NCBI RefSeq assembly: GCF_003234115.2
Contig: NZ_CP126251.1
Coordinates: 3,410,001 to 3,474,000, forward strand
Length of the DNA stretch: 64,000 nucleotides
Direction of reading: 5' to 3'
Source of the DNA: Curtobacterium sp. MCPF17_002
GTDB lineage: Bacteria; Actinomycetota; Actinomycetes; Actinomycetales; Microbacteriaceae
The notes below the pieces were generated by a model. That model had not been told where the DNA came from and ran no database searches. It saw only the letters and a list, made by a program, of their open reading frames with translations. The stretch's first letter is position 1. Every line of letters starts with the position of its first letter. Shown here piece after piece: positions 1 through 10,663 of this stretch. The position numbers and the translations under genes are program-made.

Positions 1-2
1 GC

Positions 3-71
3 GGCGAGCGCGAGGACGCCGGCGGCCAGCAGCGGGAGCGCCGGAACGACGACGGGCACGACGAGGACTGA
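3..71 (+). CDS. 3' end of a truncated gene (product unknown)
   Basis: An open frame runs from the window edge to a TGA at 69-71 and reads as a charged, Asp/Glu/Arg-rich tail ending HDED. Nearly every third codon position is G or C, as expected of coding DNA here, but 22 codons are too few to identify a family. It converges on the flotillin-like gene 33 bp away. It could be chance; the upstream sequence is needed. Confidence 0.3.
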   Translation, partial: GEREDAGGQQRERRNDDGHDED

Positions 72-103
72 TCCCCGCCGCACCCGGCATCACATCCTGA
101 CGC

Positions 104-1552
104 TCACTCGCTCGCCGAGGGCGCCTGCTCACGCACGACGGCACGCGCAGCGGCCTGCCCCGTCGTGGCGCTCTTCACGATGTCGCTCAGCGTGAACCCG
201 GCGGTCGTGCCGAGCAGCGCGTCGACCTCGCTGAACTGGCTGACGACACTCTTCGCGAGCGCACCCGCGCCGTCGGACGAGACCACCGTGAGCTTGTCGA
301 TGTTCCCCATCGGTGCGGCGAGCTCGCGGGCGATGCTCGGCAGCGTCTCGATCACCTTGACCCGGAGCACGGCGTCGGAGTGCTGGGCGAGTGCGTCGGC
401 CTGGGCCTTCGTCGCGTCGGCCTCGGCCTGGCCCCTGGCGCGGATCGCGTCGGCGGCGGCTTCACCCTCGGCACGGGAGGCGTCGGCTGCGAGCTTGCGG
501 GCCTCGGACTCGGCCTTCGCCTCTGCGGCGATCGCCTCGGCCGAGATCCGGCGGGCCTCGGCCTGCGCGCGGGCCGTCTCAACCTGGGCGCCGGCGGCGG
601 CTTCGGCCTCGACGCGGGTCTTGCGCGCCTGGGCCTCGGCGACGGCGGAGACCTCGGACTCGAGCTCGGCACGACGCAGCTCGGCACGCTTCTGTGCCGT
701 GATCTGTTCCTGCTCGACGACACCCTGGGACGCGCGAGCCTGGGCGAGCGGCCCGGCGGCAGCGGCTTCGGCGGAAGCGCGGTCGGCGTCGAGCTGCAGC
801 GCGGCGCGACGGATCGCGAGGGTGTTCTCCGCTTCGGCGATGGCCTGGTCCGCCGTCGCCCGCGCCTCACGCGCTTCACGGTCTGCCTGCGCCTCGGCGT
901 TCTCCGCCTCGAGCCGCACACGTGCGCGCTCGGCACGGCCGAGGTCGCTGATGTACTCGTTGCGGTCGGAGATGCCCTTGATCTCGAACGAGTCCACGTC
1001 GAGCCCCTGGCTGTGCAGGGCGTCCTTCGCGACGTCGAGCACGGCGACGGTGAGCTGGTCGCGGTTGCGGATGATCGTGGACACGTCGGTCGCACCGATC
1101 GAGGCACGGAGGGAACCCGACAGGACTTCGCGCGCGAAGTCGTCGATCTTCTTCTCCTGCCCGAGGAACCGCTGCGCCGCGGCCCGGATGGAGGCGTCGG
1201 CTTCGCCGACCTTCACGAGTGCGACCGCTTCCACGTCGATGGTCACGCCGCGAGAGTCCTGGGCGTTCACGTTGATGTCGATCGCGCGCGAGCTCAGCGA
1301 CAGCTTCGCGACCTTCTCGAAGAACGGCCGGACGAGCACGCCGGCGCCGAGCACGACCTTGATGCCGGACTCGACGGTCTCGGTGCCGTCCGCGTTCTTG
1401 ACCTTGCGGGACCGCTTGCCCGTGATGATGAGTGCTTCGTCGGCACCGGCGTTGCGGTAGACGACCTTGGCGTAGATCAGCGCGATGACCGCGAGGACGA
1501 TGATCCCCGCGATGATCAGCGGGACGGCTCCGAGCGCGAACAGGACTTCCAT
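104..1552 (-). CDS. Flotillin-like SPFH/band-7 membrane protein
   Basis: 482 aa. One N-terminal membrane segment (about residues 10-32) is followed by an SPFH domain (about 33-205) and a long Ala/Glu/Arg-rich coiled coil (about 205-400) of repeated AEA-type segments, the architecture of flotillin/YqiK proteins. The family forms membrane scaffolds, often tied to lipid domains and secretion or stress. A strong Shine-Dalgarno (GGAGGGGGAG) precedes the ATG, and a TAGGAT -10 lies about 75 nt upstream. It lies downstream of nadE on the same strand. The family is clear; the cellular role here is inferred only. Confidence 0.85.
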   Translation of the reverse strand: MEVLFALGAVPLIIAGIIVLAVIALIYAKVVYRNAGADEALIITGKRSRKVKNADGTETVESGIKVVLGAGVLVRPFFEKVAKLSLSSRAIDINVNAQDSRGVTIDVEAVALVKVGEADASIRAAAQRFLGQEKKIDDFAREVLSGSLRASIGATDVSTIIRNRDQLTVAVLDVAKDALHSQGLDVDSFEIKGISDRNEYISDLGRAERARVRLEAENAEAQADREAREARATADQAIAEAENTLAIRRAALQLDADRASAEAAAAGPLAQARASQGVVEQEQITAQKRAELRRAELESEVSAVAEAQARKTRVEAEAAAGAQVETARAQAEARRISAEAIAAEAKAESEARKLAADASRAEGEAAADAIRARGQAEADATKAQADALAQHSDAVLRVKVIETLPSIARELAAPMGNIDKLTVVSSDGAGALAKSVVSQFSEVDALLGTTAGFTLSDIVKSATTGQAAARAVVREQAPSASE

Positions 1553-1627
1553 GGCTCCCCCTCCGGACCAGGCGCGGCCCGGGTGGGCGCGGACCTGGAT
1601 TCCGCATCTGTTGTTCCGTTGTCTCCC

Positions 1628-1633
1628 ATCCTA
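1628..1633 (-). promoter_or_regulatory. -10 element (TAGGAT) for the flotillin-like gene
   Basis: TAGGAT on the minus strand predicts a start near 1620, giving a leader of about 68 nt that carries the strong Shine-Dalgarno before 1552. The -35 match is poor. Confidence 0.45.
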
Positions 1634-1667
1634 CGAGGACGAGCCGACAACGAGGGGGACCACGCGC

Positions 1668-2495
1668 CTACGCGCCCGCACGCCACCAGTCGTCGAAGGG
1701 CGTCGCCGGCACCTGCCGCTTGTGCTCCGTCGCGCGGTAGCGGGACTCGATCGCCTCGGCGACCTCGACGGGCACGTCGTGCCCCTGCAGGTAGGCGTCG
1801 ATCTCGGCGTAGGTGAGCCCGAGGTTCGCCTCGTCGGTCTGGCCCGGAGTCTCGTCGAGCAGGTCCGCCGTTGGGGCCTTCTCGTACAGCCGGGCCGGAG
1901 CGCCGAGGTGCTCGAGGATCTGCCGCCCCTGGCTCTTCGACAGCCCGGTGAGGGGCGTGAGGTCGACGCCGCCGTCGCCATACTTCGTGAAGAAGCCGCT
2001 CACGGCCTCGGCGGCGTGGTCGGTCCCGACCACCAGGAGCCCGCGCTGCCCGGCGACGGCGTACTGGGCGACCATGCGCATGCGCGCCTTGACGTTGCCC
2101 TTCACGAAGTCGCTCAGCGCGACGCCGGAGGCCGCCGTGTCCTGCACGACCCCGTCGACGCCGTGCTCGATGTTCACGGTGATGCCGGGGTCGGCCGCGA
2201 TGAACTGCAGCGCCAGCTGCGCGTCGTCCTCGTCCGCCTGTACCCGGTAGGGCATGCGCACGGTGGTGAACTCGGCGGCGTGCCCCTCGGCGCGGAGCGA
2301 CTCAACGGCGAGCTGGGTCAGACGACCGGCGAGCGTCGAGTCCTGGCCGCCGCTGATGGCGAGGAGGTAGCCCTTCGCACCGGACGCGAGCAGGTAGTCG
2401 CGGAGGAACCCGACGCGACGGGCGACCTCCTGCTCGGGGTCGATGGTCGGCTGGACGTTGAGGTCCGCTGCGATGGCGGCTTGGAGTTCACGCAC
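1668..2495 (-). CDS. nadE: NH3-dependent NAD+ synthetase
   Basis: Amidates deamido-NAD+ to NAD+ with ATP and ammonia, the last step of NAD biosynthesis, in the cytosol. The PP-loop SGGQDSTL is at about residues 48-55, and the conserved GTDHAAEAV and PTADL motifs follow. There is no nitrilase domain, so this is the ammonia-using short form. I chose the GTG at 2495 (275 aa, the length of the Escherichia coli enzyme) because a GATACT -10 ends 7 nt upstream, suggesting a leaderless mRNA. A GTG at 2519 would add eight residues. It is divergent from the MarR gene. Confidence 0.9.
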   Translation of the reverse strand: MRELQAAIAADLNVQPTIDPEQEVARRVGFLRDYLLASGAKGYLLAISGGQDSTLAGRLTQLAVESLRAEGHAAEFTTVRMPYRVQADEDDAQLALQFIAADPGITVNIEHGVDGVVQDTAASGVALSDFVKGNVKARMRMVAQYAVAGQRGLLVVGTDHAAEAVSGFFTKYGDGGVDLTPLTGLSKSQGRQILEHLGAPARLYEKAPTADLLDETPGQTDEANLGLTYAEIDAYLQGHDVPVEVAEAIESRYRATEHKRQVPATPFDDWWRAGA

Positions 2496-2501
2496 CGCCC
2501 C

Positions 2502-2507
2502 AGTATC
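2502..2507 (-). promoter_or_regulatory. -10 element for leaderless nadE
   Basis: GATACT on the minus strand ends 7 nt before the GTG at 2495, so transcription should begin at the start codon. No Shine-Dalgarno is present. Confidence 0.5.
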
Positions 2508-2560
2508 CCGCTGCGACACCCGGTGCGCACGGGATCAGGAGACAGATCCGACCACGAACC

Positions 2561-2605
2561 GAACACTTCGATCGTTGACAGTTAGACATCGAACAGTTAG
2601 TGTTC
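2561..2605 (+). promoter_or_regulatory. Promoter with operator-like repeats for the MarR gene
   Basis: A perfect -35 TTGACA (2575-2580) and a weaker -10 TAGTGT (2598-2603) are 17 bp apart. Overlaid are the inverted repeats GAACACT/AGTGTTC (2561-2567, 2599-2605) and TTCGAT/ATCGAA (2567-2572, 2588-2593), plus the direct repeat CAGTTAG (2579-2585, 2594-2600). The start codon at 2611 is 7 nt after the -10. The layout suits an autorepressed MarR promoter; that role is inferred. Confidence 0.7.
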
Positions 2606-2610
2606 TGACC

Positions 2611-3054
2611 ATGACGCAGCAGGCACCCCGGATGGACACGCCGCTCCAGCAGATGCGCTGGATCGGGTGGGCACAGCGCAAGGCCGCCGAGGAGTGGGTC
2701 CGCGAGCGCGACCTCACCCAGGAGCAGTCCTTCGTGCTCGGGTACCTGCAGCACACGCCCGGGGCGATCCAGCGGGACATCGCCGACATCACCCGGACGA
2801 GTGCGGCCAGCGTCTCGAGTCTCCTGCAGGGGCTCGAGCGCCGCGGGCTCGTCGAACGACGCGCGGACGCCGAGAACGCCCGGACGAAGCGCGTGTACGC
2901 CACCGACGACGGCATCGCCCTGATCGCCGGGTTCGAGGACGCCATGGTCGCCCTCGACGACGTCCTGCTCGCGCCCCTCGACCGGGGCGAACGAGCCACA
3001 CTGCAGGCACTCCTGCAGAAGGTGACGGCCGAACTGCCGGAGCCCACCCGCTAG
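2611..3054 (+). CDS. MarR-family transcriptional regulator
   Basis: 147 aa winged-helix regulator. The helix-turn-helix region reads TPGAIQRDIADITRTSAASV (about residues 49-68), followed by a wing around LVERRADAENARTKRVY, standard MarR features. The open frame extends upstream, but the ATG at 2611 sits just after a good promoter and has no Shine-Dalgarno, pointing to a leaderless transcript. A MATE exporter starts 167 bp downstream on the same strand, so it probably controls itself and that exporter; the ligand is unknown. Confidence 0.85.
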   Translation: MTQQAPRMDTPLQQMRWIGWAQRKAAEEWVRERDLTQEQSFVLGYLQHTPGAIQRDIADITRTSAASVSSLLQGLERRGLVERRADAENARTKRVYATDDGIALIAGFEDAMVALDDVLLAPLDRGERATLQALLQKVTAELPEPTR

Positions 3055-3221
3055 ACCCGATCCGCCGCGCGCGCCCGCGCACACGCGACCGATCCACCCA
3101 GCGCACCCCGCGCCTCCAGGCCCACCGCCGGAGGCCCCACCCACGCGACTGCACCCTGCGGCCCGCGCGCTCCGTCCTGCCCGCCGAGGGCCGGCGGAGC
3201 CCTGCCCAGAAGGAGGCAGCC

Positions 3222-4670
3222 ATGGACACCACGGCACCCACCGGAACCCCCGTGCCCGACACCGCCGCAGCCAGGAACCGCTGGTACCTGTCGGCCGCGC
3301 CCATCGGTCGAGCCCTCGTGCACCTCTGTGTGCCGATGGCCGCCGCGATGGTCGTCAGCGCCGTCTACAACGTCATCAACGCCGGCTTCATCGGCTCGCA
3401 GCACGACACGTCGCTGCTCGCGGCCATCACCTTCGGCACCCCGCTGCTCGGCCTCATCATGGCGGTCGGCGGCGTGTTCGGCGTCGGGGGCAGCGCGCTC
3501 ATGTCGCGGATGCTCGGCGCCTCCGAGCACGACCCCGCGAAGGCACAGGACATCAAACGCGTCGCGTCCTTCGCCCTGTGGGGCGCAGTCGTCACCGGCG
3601 CAGTCCTCGCCGTCATCGGGCTCGTCCTCCTGCGGCCGCTCGTCGCCGTGCTCGGCGCGGACGCCGCCGCCGTGCCCGCCACGAGCGCCTACGTCGCCGT
3701 GATGCTCGCGTTCGTGCCGGTGCTCGCCGCGTCGTTCGCGCTGGAGCAGATCGTCCGGTCCGAGGGCGCCGCGCGACAGGCGATGGTCGGACTCGTCCTG
3801 TCGACGATCGGCAACCTGGTGTTCGACGTCCTCTTCATCCTGGTGCTGCACTGGGGCGTCGCCGGCGCCGCACTCGCGATCGGGCTCGGCAACCTCGTCG
3901 CGATCGGCTACTGGATCGTGTGGCTGCAGCGGAACAGCGAGAACGTCAGCTTCGCGCCGCGGTGGTTCACGCTCCGCCCGGACATCCTGAAGGGCGTGTT
4001 CGGCATCGGTGCGGGCGAGCTCCTGCAGTCCGCGTTCCTCATCGTCACGACCCTCGTGCTCAACAACCTCGCCGCCGGCTACGGGGACGACCCGCTCGCC
4101 GCGATGGGCGTCGCCGTCCGCATCGCCCAGGTGCCCGAGTTCCTCGTGATGGGCGTCACGATCGGCGTGCTGCCCCTCCTCGCCTACGCGTTCGGCAAGG
4201 GCGACGCCGTCCGGATGCGCGCCGCACTCCGCGGGGCGGCGTTCACCGTCGGCACGATCGTGCTGCTGTTCTCCGGCACGGTGTTCGTCTTCCGGGAGCA
4301 GGTCTTCACGATCTTCTCCGGCGACCACTCGGTGCTCGCCATCGGCCTGACGATCCTCACGGCACAGCTCGTCGCGACCATCGTGAACGGGTTCACGGGT
4401 CTGCTCACCTCACTGTTCCAGGCGACCGGCATGGTGCTGCCCGCGATGGTCCTCTCGATGGCGCAGGGTGTGCTCTTCGTCCCGATCGTCATCGTCGGCA
4501 ACCTGTGGTTCGGGCTCGCCGGGATCATCTGGGCGCTGACCGTCACCGAGGTGCTCGTCTTCGTCGCAGCGCTCGTCCTGTGGCTCGCGTCGCGCGGCAG
4601 GATCGCTCGCGGTCTCGCCGAGGGGTCGCCGGAGCGGGCGGACGCGACGCTGGAAGGGGCGGCCGCCTGA
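3222..4670 (+). CDS. MATE-family multidrug/toxin efflux transporter
   Basis: 482 aa with about twelve hydrophobic segments in two six-helix halves and the MatE signature YNVINAGFIGS near residue 46. MATE proteins expel cationic drugs or metabolites using Na+ or H+ gradients across the cytoplasmic membrane. The ATG at 3222 has an AGGAGG Shine-Dalgarno (3211-3216). It follows the MarR gene, the usual regulator/exporter arrangement, and a perfect 48-bp palindrome lies 21 bp past the stop as terminator. Substrate unknown. Confidence 0.9.
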   Translation: MDTTAPTGTPVPDTAAARNRWYLSAAPIGRALVHLCVPMAAAMVVSAVYNVINAGFIGSQHDTSLLAAITFGTPLLGLIMAVGGVFGVGGSALMSRMLGASEHDPAKAQDIKRVASFALWGAVVTGAVLAVIGLVLLRPLVAVLGADAAAVPATSAYVAVMLAFVPVLAASFALEQIVRSEGAARQAMVGLVLSTIGNLVFDVLFILVLHWGVAGAALAIGLGNLVAIGYWIVWLQRNSENVSFAPRWFTLRPDILKGVFGIGAGELLQSAFLIVTTLVLNNLAAGYGDDPLAAMGVAVRIAQVPEFLVMGVTIGVLPLLAYAFGKGDAVRMRAALRGAAFTVGTIVLLFSGTVFVFREQVFTIFSGDHSVLAIGLTILTAQLVATIVNGFTGLLTSLFQATGMVLPAMVLSMAQGVLFVPIVIVGNLWFGLAGIIWALTVTEVLVFVAALVLWLASRGRIARGLAEGSPERADATLEGAAA

Positions 4671-4690
4671 CGGTCTCGACCTGCGTGTCC

Positions 4691-4738
4691 ACCGGACTGG
4701 AGGCGCGGTGCCAGCTGGCACCGCGCCTCCAGTCCGGT
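4691..4738. terminator. Perfect 48-bp palindrome, dispersed family A
   Basis: Two 24-nt arms meet at CCAG/CTGG with the core GGAGGCGCGGTGCC. It follows the MATE stop and can fold on either strand. No U-tract follows. Related copies lie at 6540, 10572, 35627, 38033 and 44695. Confidence 0.8.
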
Positions 4739-5147
4739 GGTGCTTGCGCTGATGCGCGCGTGCTACGGCCCTCGGCCGGCGCGACGCGGCACTCGGCCGG
4801 CGCGACGCAGCCCTACGACAGGACGAGCTCCAGCAACGACCCGGCCGGGTGCGCTGCCGGCGTCCGGGTGGAACTCGCGAACAGGTCGACTGTCGGCGTG
4901 CACGGAGCGGTGGTGGTGGCGGTCATGGCGACCAGCCCTTCGTCGGAGTGATGCGCACTCCGGATTCGACCAGGCCACCTCGTTGCGCCAGACCTCGCAG
5001 ACCGCGAGGAGCATCAAGACCACGAGACCCTGTTCCGGCCTGGTCCCTTCACCGTAACGGCGTTCGGCACCACGCACGAAAACCCTCCGCAAACCGCACC
5101 CCCGAACTGGGGAGACCGATCTGTCTGTCCACACTTCGGTGGACCGC

Positions 5148-5153
5148 TAGAGT
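5148..5153 (+). promoter_or_regulatory. Candidate -10 (TAGAGT) for the AI-2E-type permease
   Basis: TAGAGT lies within GTCCAC/GTGGAC inverted-repeat sequence at about 5127-5158. A start near 5160 would give a leader of about 215 nt. The -35 is weak. Confidence 0.4.
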
Positions 5154-5220
5154 GGACATCAGCAGCGAGTCACACCCGACCGGCGCTCCCCTCGCCGGGA
5201 CTCGCAGCGAGCATCGACGC

Positions 5221-5257
5221 TCCGGCCCTCGAGCACTTCCCTGCAGCTCGGGCCGGA
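5221..5257 (+). other. Stable hairpin in the leader of the AI-2E-type gene
   Basis: TCCGGCCC (5221-5228) and GAGC (5231-5234) pair with GCTC (5246-5249) and GGGCCGGA (5250-5257), a 12-bp stem with a small bulge. It may be an attenuator or simple RNA structure. Confidence 0.5.
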
Positions 5258-5290
5258 GCGCGATGGCCCTCCCGGTGCAGCGCGAGACCA

Positions 5291-5353
5291 CTCCGGTCGG
5301 GCGCGCGACATCCCCGGTACGGCGGCCGACGTCCCCGGTACGGTGGGCGGGCA
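5291..5353 (+). repeat. 21-bp tandem repeat, three copies
   Basis: Units start at 5291, 5312 and 5333 and share CCGGTNNGGNGG. The array ends just before the Shine-Dalgarno at 5366-5371. Confidence 0.7.
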
Positions 5354-5375
5354 CACCCGCACCCCGAGGAGCCAG

Positions 5376-6518
5376 ATGCCCCTGTTCGGCAACACCCCCA
5401 GCACCCCGCCCGCCGCCGTCGCACCCACCGAGGTGTCGAAGAAGTGGTCCGACTCGTTCGGCGGCATCGCGACGCGGTGCCTGCAGGCGATCATCGTGCT
5501 CGTCATCGCGATCGGCATCGTCTACGCAGCGGCGACCCTGAGCGTCGTGACCATCCCCGTGCTGCTCGCGCTGATCATCGCGTCCGCCATGCACCCGGTC
5601 GTCTCGTGGCTCCGCCGGCACCGGGTCCCGTCGGTCCTGGCGACCCTCGCGGTCCTCATCGGCGTGCTCATCGTGCTCGGCCTGGTCGGCTGGCTCATCG
5701 TCGTCGCCGTGATCTCGCAGTGGCCGGACCTGCAGAAGTCCGCCGTGCGCGGGTTCGGGCAGCTGCAGGACTTCGCCACGACGCTGCCGATCTCGATCTC
5801 CGACTCGCAGGTCGACGACATCGTCAAGAGCGTCGAGGACTTCCTGACGAGCTCGCAGTTCGGCTCCGGAGCCCTCGCGGGCGCCTCGGCCACGGCGAAC
5901 TTCCTCACCGGCCTCGTGCTGATGATCGTCGTCCTGTTCTTCTTCCTCAAGGACGGTCCCCGCATCTGGGAGTTCCTGCTCCGTCCGTTCTCGGGCGAGC
6001 GGTACCAGCGTGCGCGTCGCGTCGGGAACCGGGTGGTGCAGACGCTCGGCGGCTACGTCCGCGGAACCGCCACCGTCGCCGCGGTCGACGCCATCGGCAT
6101 CGGCGTCGGCATCGCGATCGTCGGGGTCCCGCTCGCGCTCCCCCTCGCGGTGGTCGTGTTCATCACGGCGTTCATCCCGATCGTCGGTGCCACCGCGGCC
6201 GGCATCCTCGCCGCCCTCGTCGCCCTCGTCGCGCTCGGTCCGGTCCAGGCGCTCATCGTCGTCGGCATCGTCGTGCTCGTCAACCAGCTCGAGGGCAACC
6301 TGCTGCAGCCGGTCCTGATGGGCAAGACGCTCAAGCTGCACGGCCTGGTGATCCTCATCGGCCTGACCGCCGGCACCGTGCTCGCCGGCATCACCGGGGC
6401 GATCATCTCGGTGCCGCTCCTCGCCGCGGCGTGGGGTGCGATCCAGGTGTGGGACGGGCCGGACACGCCCGCCCGCGCGTGGCGCCAGAAGCGTGTGGAG
6501 ACCGCGGAGGCGCGCTGA
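5376..6518 (+). CDS. AI-2E-family (TqsA/YdiK-like) membrane transporter
   Basis: 380 aa, about seven or eight membrane segments. The family pattern is present: an N-terminal hairpin, a soluble section (about 115-160), then FLKDGPRIWEFL and the conserved LVNQLEGNLLQPVLMG near the C-terminus. Members export small molecules or ions and only some handle autoinducer-2, so the substrate is open. GAGGAG (5366-5371) fixes the ATG at 5376. A 46-bp family A palindrome follows the stop. Confidence 0.85.
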   Translation: MPLFGNTPSTPPAAVAPTEVSKKWSDSFGGIATRCLQAIIVLVIAIGIVYAAATLSVVTIPVLLALIIASAMHPVVSWLRRHRVPSVLATLAVLIGVLIVLGLVGWLIVVAVISQWPDLQKSAVRGFGQLQDFATTLPISISDSQVDDIVKSVEDFLTSSQFGSGALAGASATANFLTGLVLMIVVLFFFLKDGPRIWEFLLRPFSGERYQRARRVGNRVVQTLGGYVRGTATVAAVDAIGIGVGIAIVGVPLALPLAVVVFITAFIPIVGATAAGILAALVALVALGPVQALIVVGIVVLVNQLEGNLLQPVLMGKTLKLHGLVILIGLTAGTVLAGITGAIISVPLLAAAWGAIQVWDGPDTPARAWRQKRVETAEAR

Positions 6519-6539
6519 CGGCTCTCGACGCGACCCGCG

Positions 6540-6585
6540 ACGGACTGGAGGCGCGGTGCCAGCTGGCACCGCGCCTCCAGTCCGT
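6540..6585. terminator. Perfect 46-bp palindrome, family A
   Basis: Arms of 23 nt centred at 6562/6563 share their 22-nt core with the copy at 4691. It follows the AI-2E-type gene. Confidence 0.8.
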
Positions 6586-6650
6586 GCGGGCGGGCGTGCG
6601 CGCGTGCGCGCGGGCGTCCGCGATCCACGCGCTGTAACGACACTGTCGAT

Positions 6651-6690
6651 GGGTGGATTCAGGTGGTGCAACCACCACCTGAATCCACCC
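6651..6690. terminator. Inverted repeat between convergent genes
   Basis: GGGTGGATTCAGGTGGT (6651-6667) pairs perfectly with 6674-6690 around a 6-nt loop. Lying between convergent genes, it can act in both directions. Confidence 0.65.
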
Positions 6691-6720
6691 AACGGGGATG
6701 TCGCTCGTCGCCGTCGCACC

Positions 6721-6764
6721 ACGACGAAGGGGCCCCGCGTCGCCGCGGAGGCCCCTTCGGTCGT
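6721..6764 (-). terminator. Terminator hairpin of argG
   Basis: The arms ACGACGAAGGGGCC and GGCCCCTTCGGTCGT fold into a GC-rich stem 8 bp beyond the argG stop. No long U-tract. Confidence 0.65.
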
Positions 6765-6771
6765 GCACGCG

Positions 6772-9730
<2,959 letters not shown>

Positions 9731-9765
9731 GACCCGACGCTACGACGCACCCCCGACGGAAGCAC

Positions 9766-9841
9766 GCCCCGGGCCGGTGCACCCCCCGGCCGGGTGCACG
9801 CCCCGGGCGGGTGGACGGCCCAGCCGGGTGGACGGCCCGGG
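9766..9841. repeat. Degenerate 17-18-bp tandem repeats
   Basis: About four units of the form GGCCGGGTGNACGNCCC fill the gap between divergent genes. No binding site is recognised. Confidence 0.5.
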
Positions 9842-9886
9842 CGTCCGCTGTGAGGATGAGCGCATGGGAACGACGGGGGTCTCCAC

Positions 9887-10564
9887 GTGAGCGGCTGGCA
9901 GCAGGGCGCTCCGGTGTGGACGGCAGCCCCGGCCCCGGCACCCCGCCTGCCGTTCCCCGGATGGCCCGTCTGGGTCGTGTTCGGCGTGCTGCTCCTGCCG
10001 AGCGTCTTCGGGCTCTGGCTCCTCGGCGGCGCGACGGACACCGCCCGCGATCACATCGCCGAACTGCGTCCCCTGGTCGGCCACTCCGTCGTCGTCGAGG
10101 GCGTGCTCACCGACGTCGACACCACCTCGGGCATGCCGAAGGAGACGCCGCACTACACGCTGACCATCCCCGACGACGTCGACGACCCGGCCGCCGGCAG
10201 CACGCTCACGGCCGTGGGCGACGAGACCTGGGGCTTCCCGCCGTCGAGTGACCACCCCCGCCGGTTGTCGTTCCTCGTGGTCCTCGGCGACGACCCGCAC
10301 GCGGTCGAGCACGGCCCGGTGGGCTCGGTCCACGCCCCCACGGCCGGGACGCTCGCCGCTGCCGAGCAGGGCGCGACCCGCAGCACGGCGCTCTGGGTCA
10401 CCGGCATCGTCGTCTTCTGGGCGTGCATGCTCGGTCTCCCTGCGCTGGCGATCACGCTGACGGTCCGCCGTCGCCGCGCACGGACCCTCCGACCCGGCCC
10501 GGCCGGTCCGGCCGGCTGGGCTGACGCGCCGGCGGGGCCCGCGGGTTCCGGCCGGCCGAGCTGA
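9887..10564 (+). CDS. Membrane protein of unknown function, two membrane segments
   Basis: 225 aa. Two hydrophobic segments (about 25-48 and 170-195) flank a roughly 120-residue exposed domain; the C-terminal 30 residues are a Pro/Ala/Gly-rich tail of PAGPAG-like units. The topology recalls DUF3592-type proteins, but I cannot place it by sequence. The start is a GTG at 9887, behind GAGGAT at about 9852-9857. It is divergent from epoxide hydrolase and ends in a family A hairpin. Confidence 0.7.
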   Translation: MSGWQQGAPVWTAAPAPAPRLPFPGWPVWVVFGVLLLPSVFGLWLLGGATDTARDHIAELRPLVGHSVVVEGVLTDVDTTSGMPKETPHYTLTIPDDVDDPAAGSTLTAVGDETWGFPPSSDHPRRLSFLVVLGDDPHAVEHGPVGSVHAPTAGTLAAAEQGATRSTALWVTGIVVFWACMLGLPALAITLTVRRRRARTLRPGPAGPAGWADAPAGPAGSGRPS

Positions 10565-10571
10565 CGCACCA

Positions 10572-10625
10572 CCCACCGGTCTGGAGGCGCGGTGCTGGCC
10601 CGCCACGCGCCTCCAGGCCGGTGGG
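10572..10625. terminator. Family A hairpin, imperfect
   Basis: CCCACCGGTCTGGAGGCGCG (10572-10591) pairs with 10606-10625 with one mismatch around a 14-nt loop. It lies between convergent genes. Confidence 0.75.
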
Positions 10626-10663
10626 CGACGGTCCGCGATCCGCGACCCGCAGCGGGCGGGCGG

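Larger units (their letters stand above)
4671..5375. other. 705-bp intergenic region without a convincing gene
   Basis: Contains the 48-bp palindrome (4691-4738), a direct repeat of CTCGGCCGGCGCGACGC (about 4772-4809), a less GC-rich stretch (about 4940-5140), a promoter-like TAGAGT (5148-5153), a stable hairpin (5221-5257) and a 21-bp triplicate (5291-5353). Open frames here have no ribosome-binding site or recognisable domain. Confidence 0.6.

Noticed and set aside
165..1460. Long open frame opposite the flotillin-like gene
   Set aside because: Mirror of the Ala/Glu-rich coiled coil; no domain and no ribosome-binding site. Many such shadows exist in GC-rich DNA.
4813..4926. 37-codon frame on the minus strand
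   Set aside because: No Shine-Dalgarno, promoter or recognisable motif; overlaps low-information repeats.
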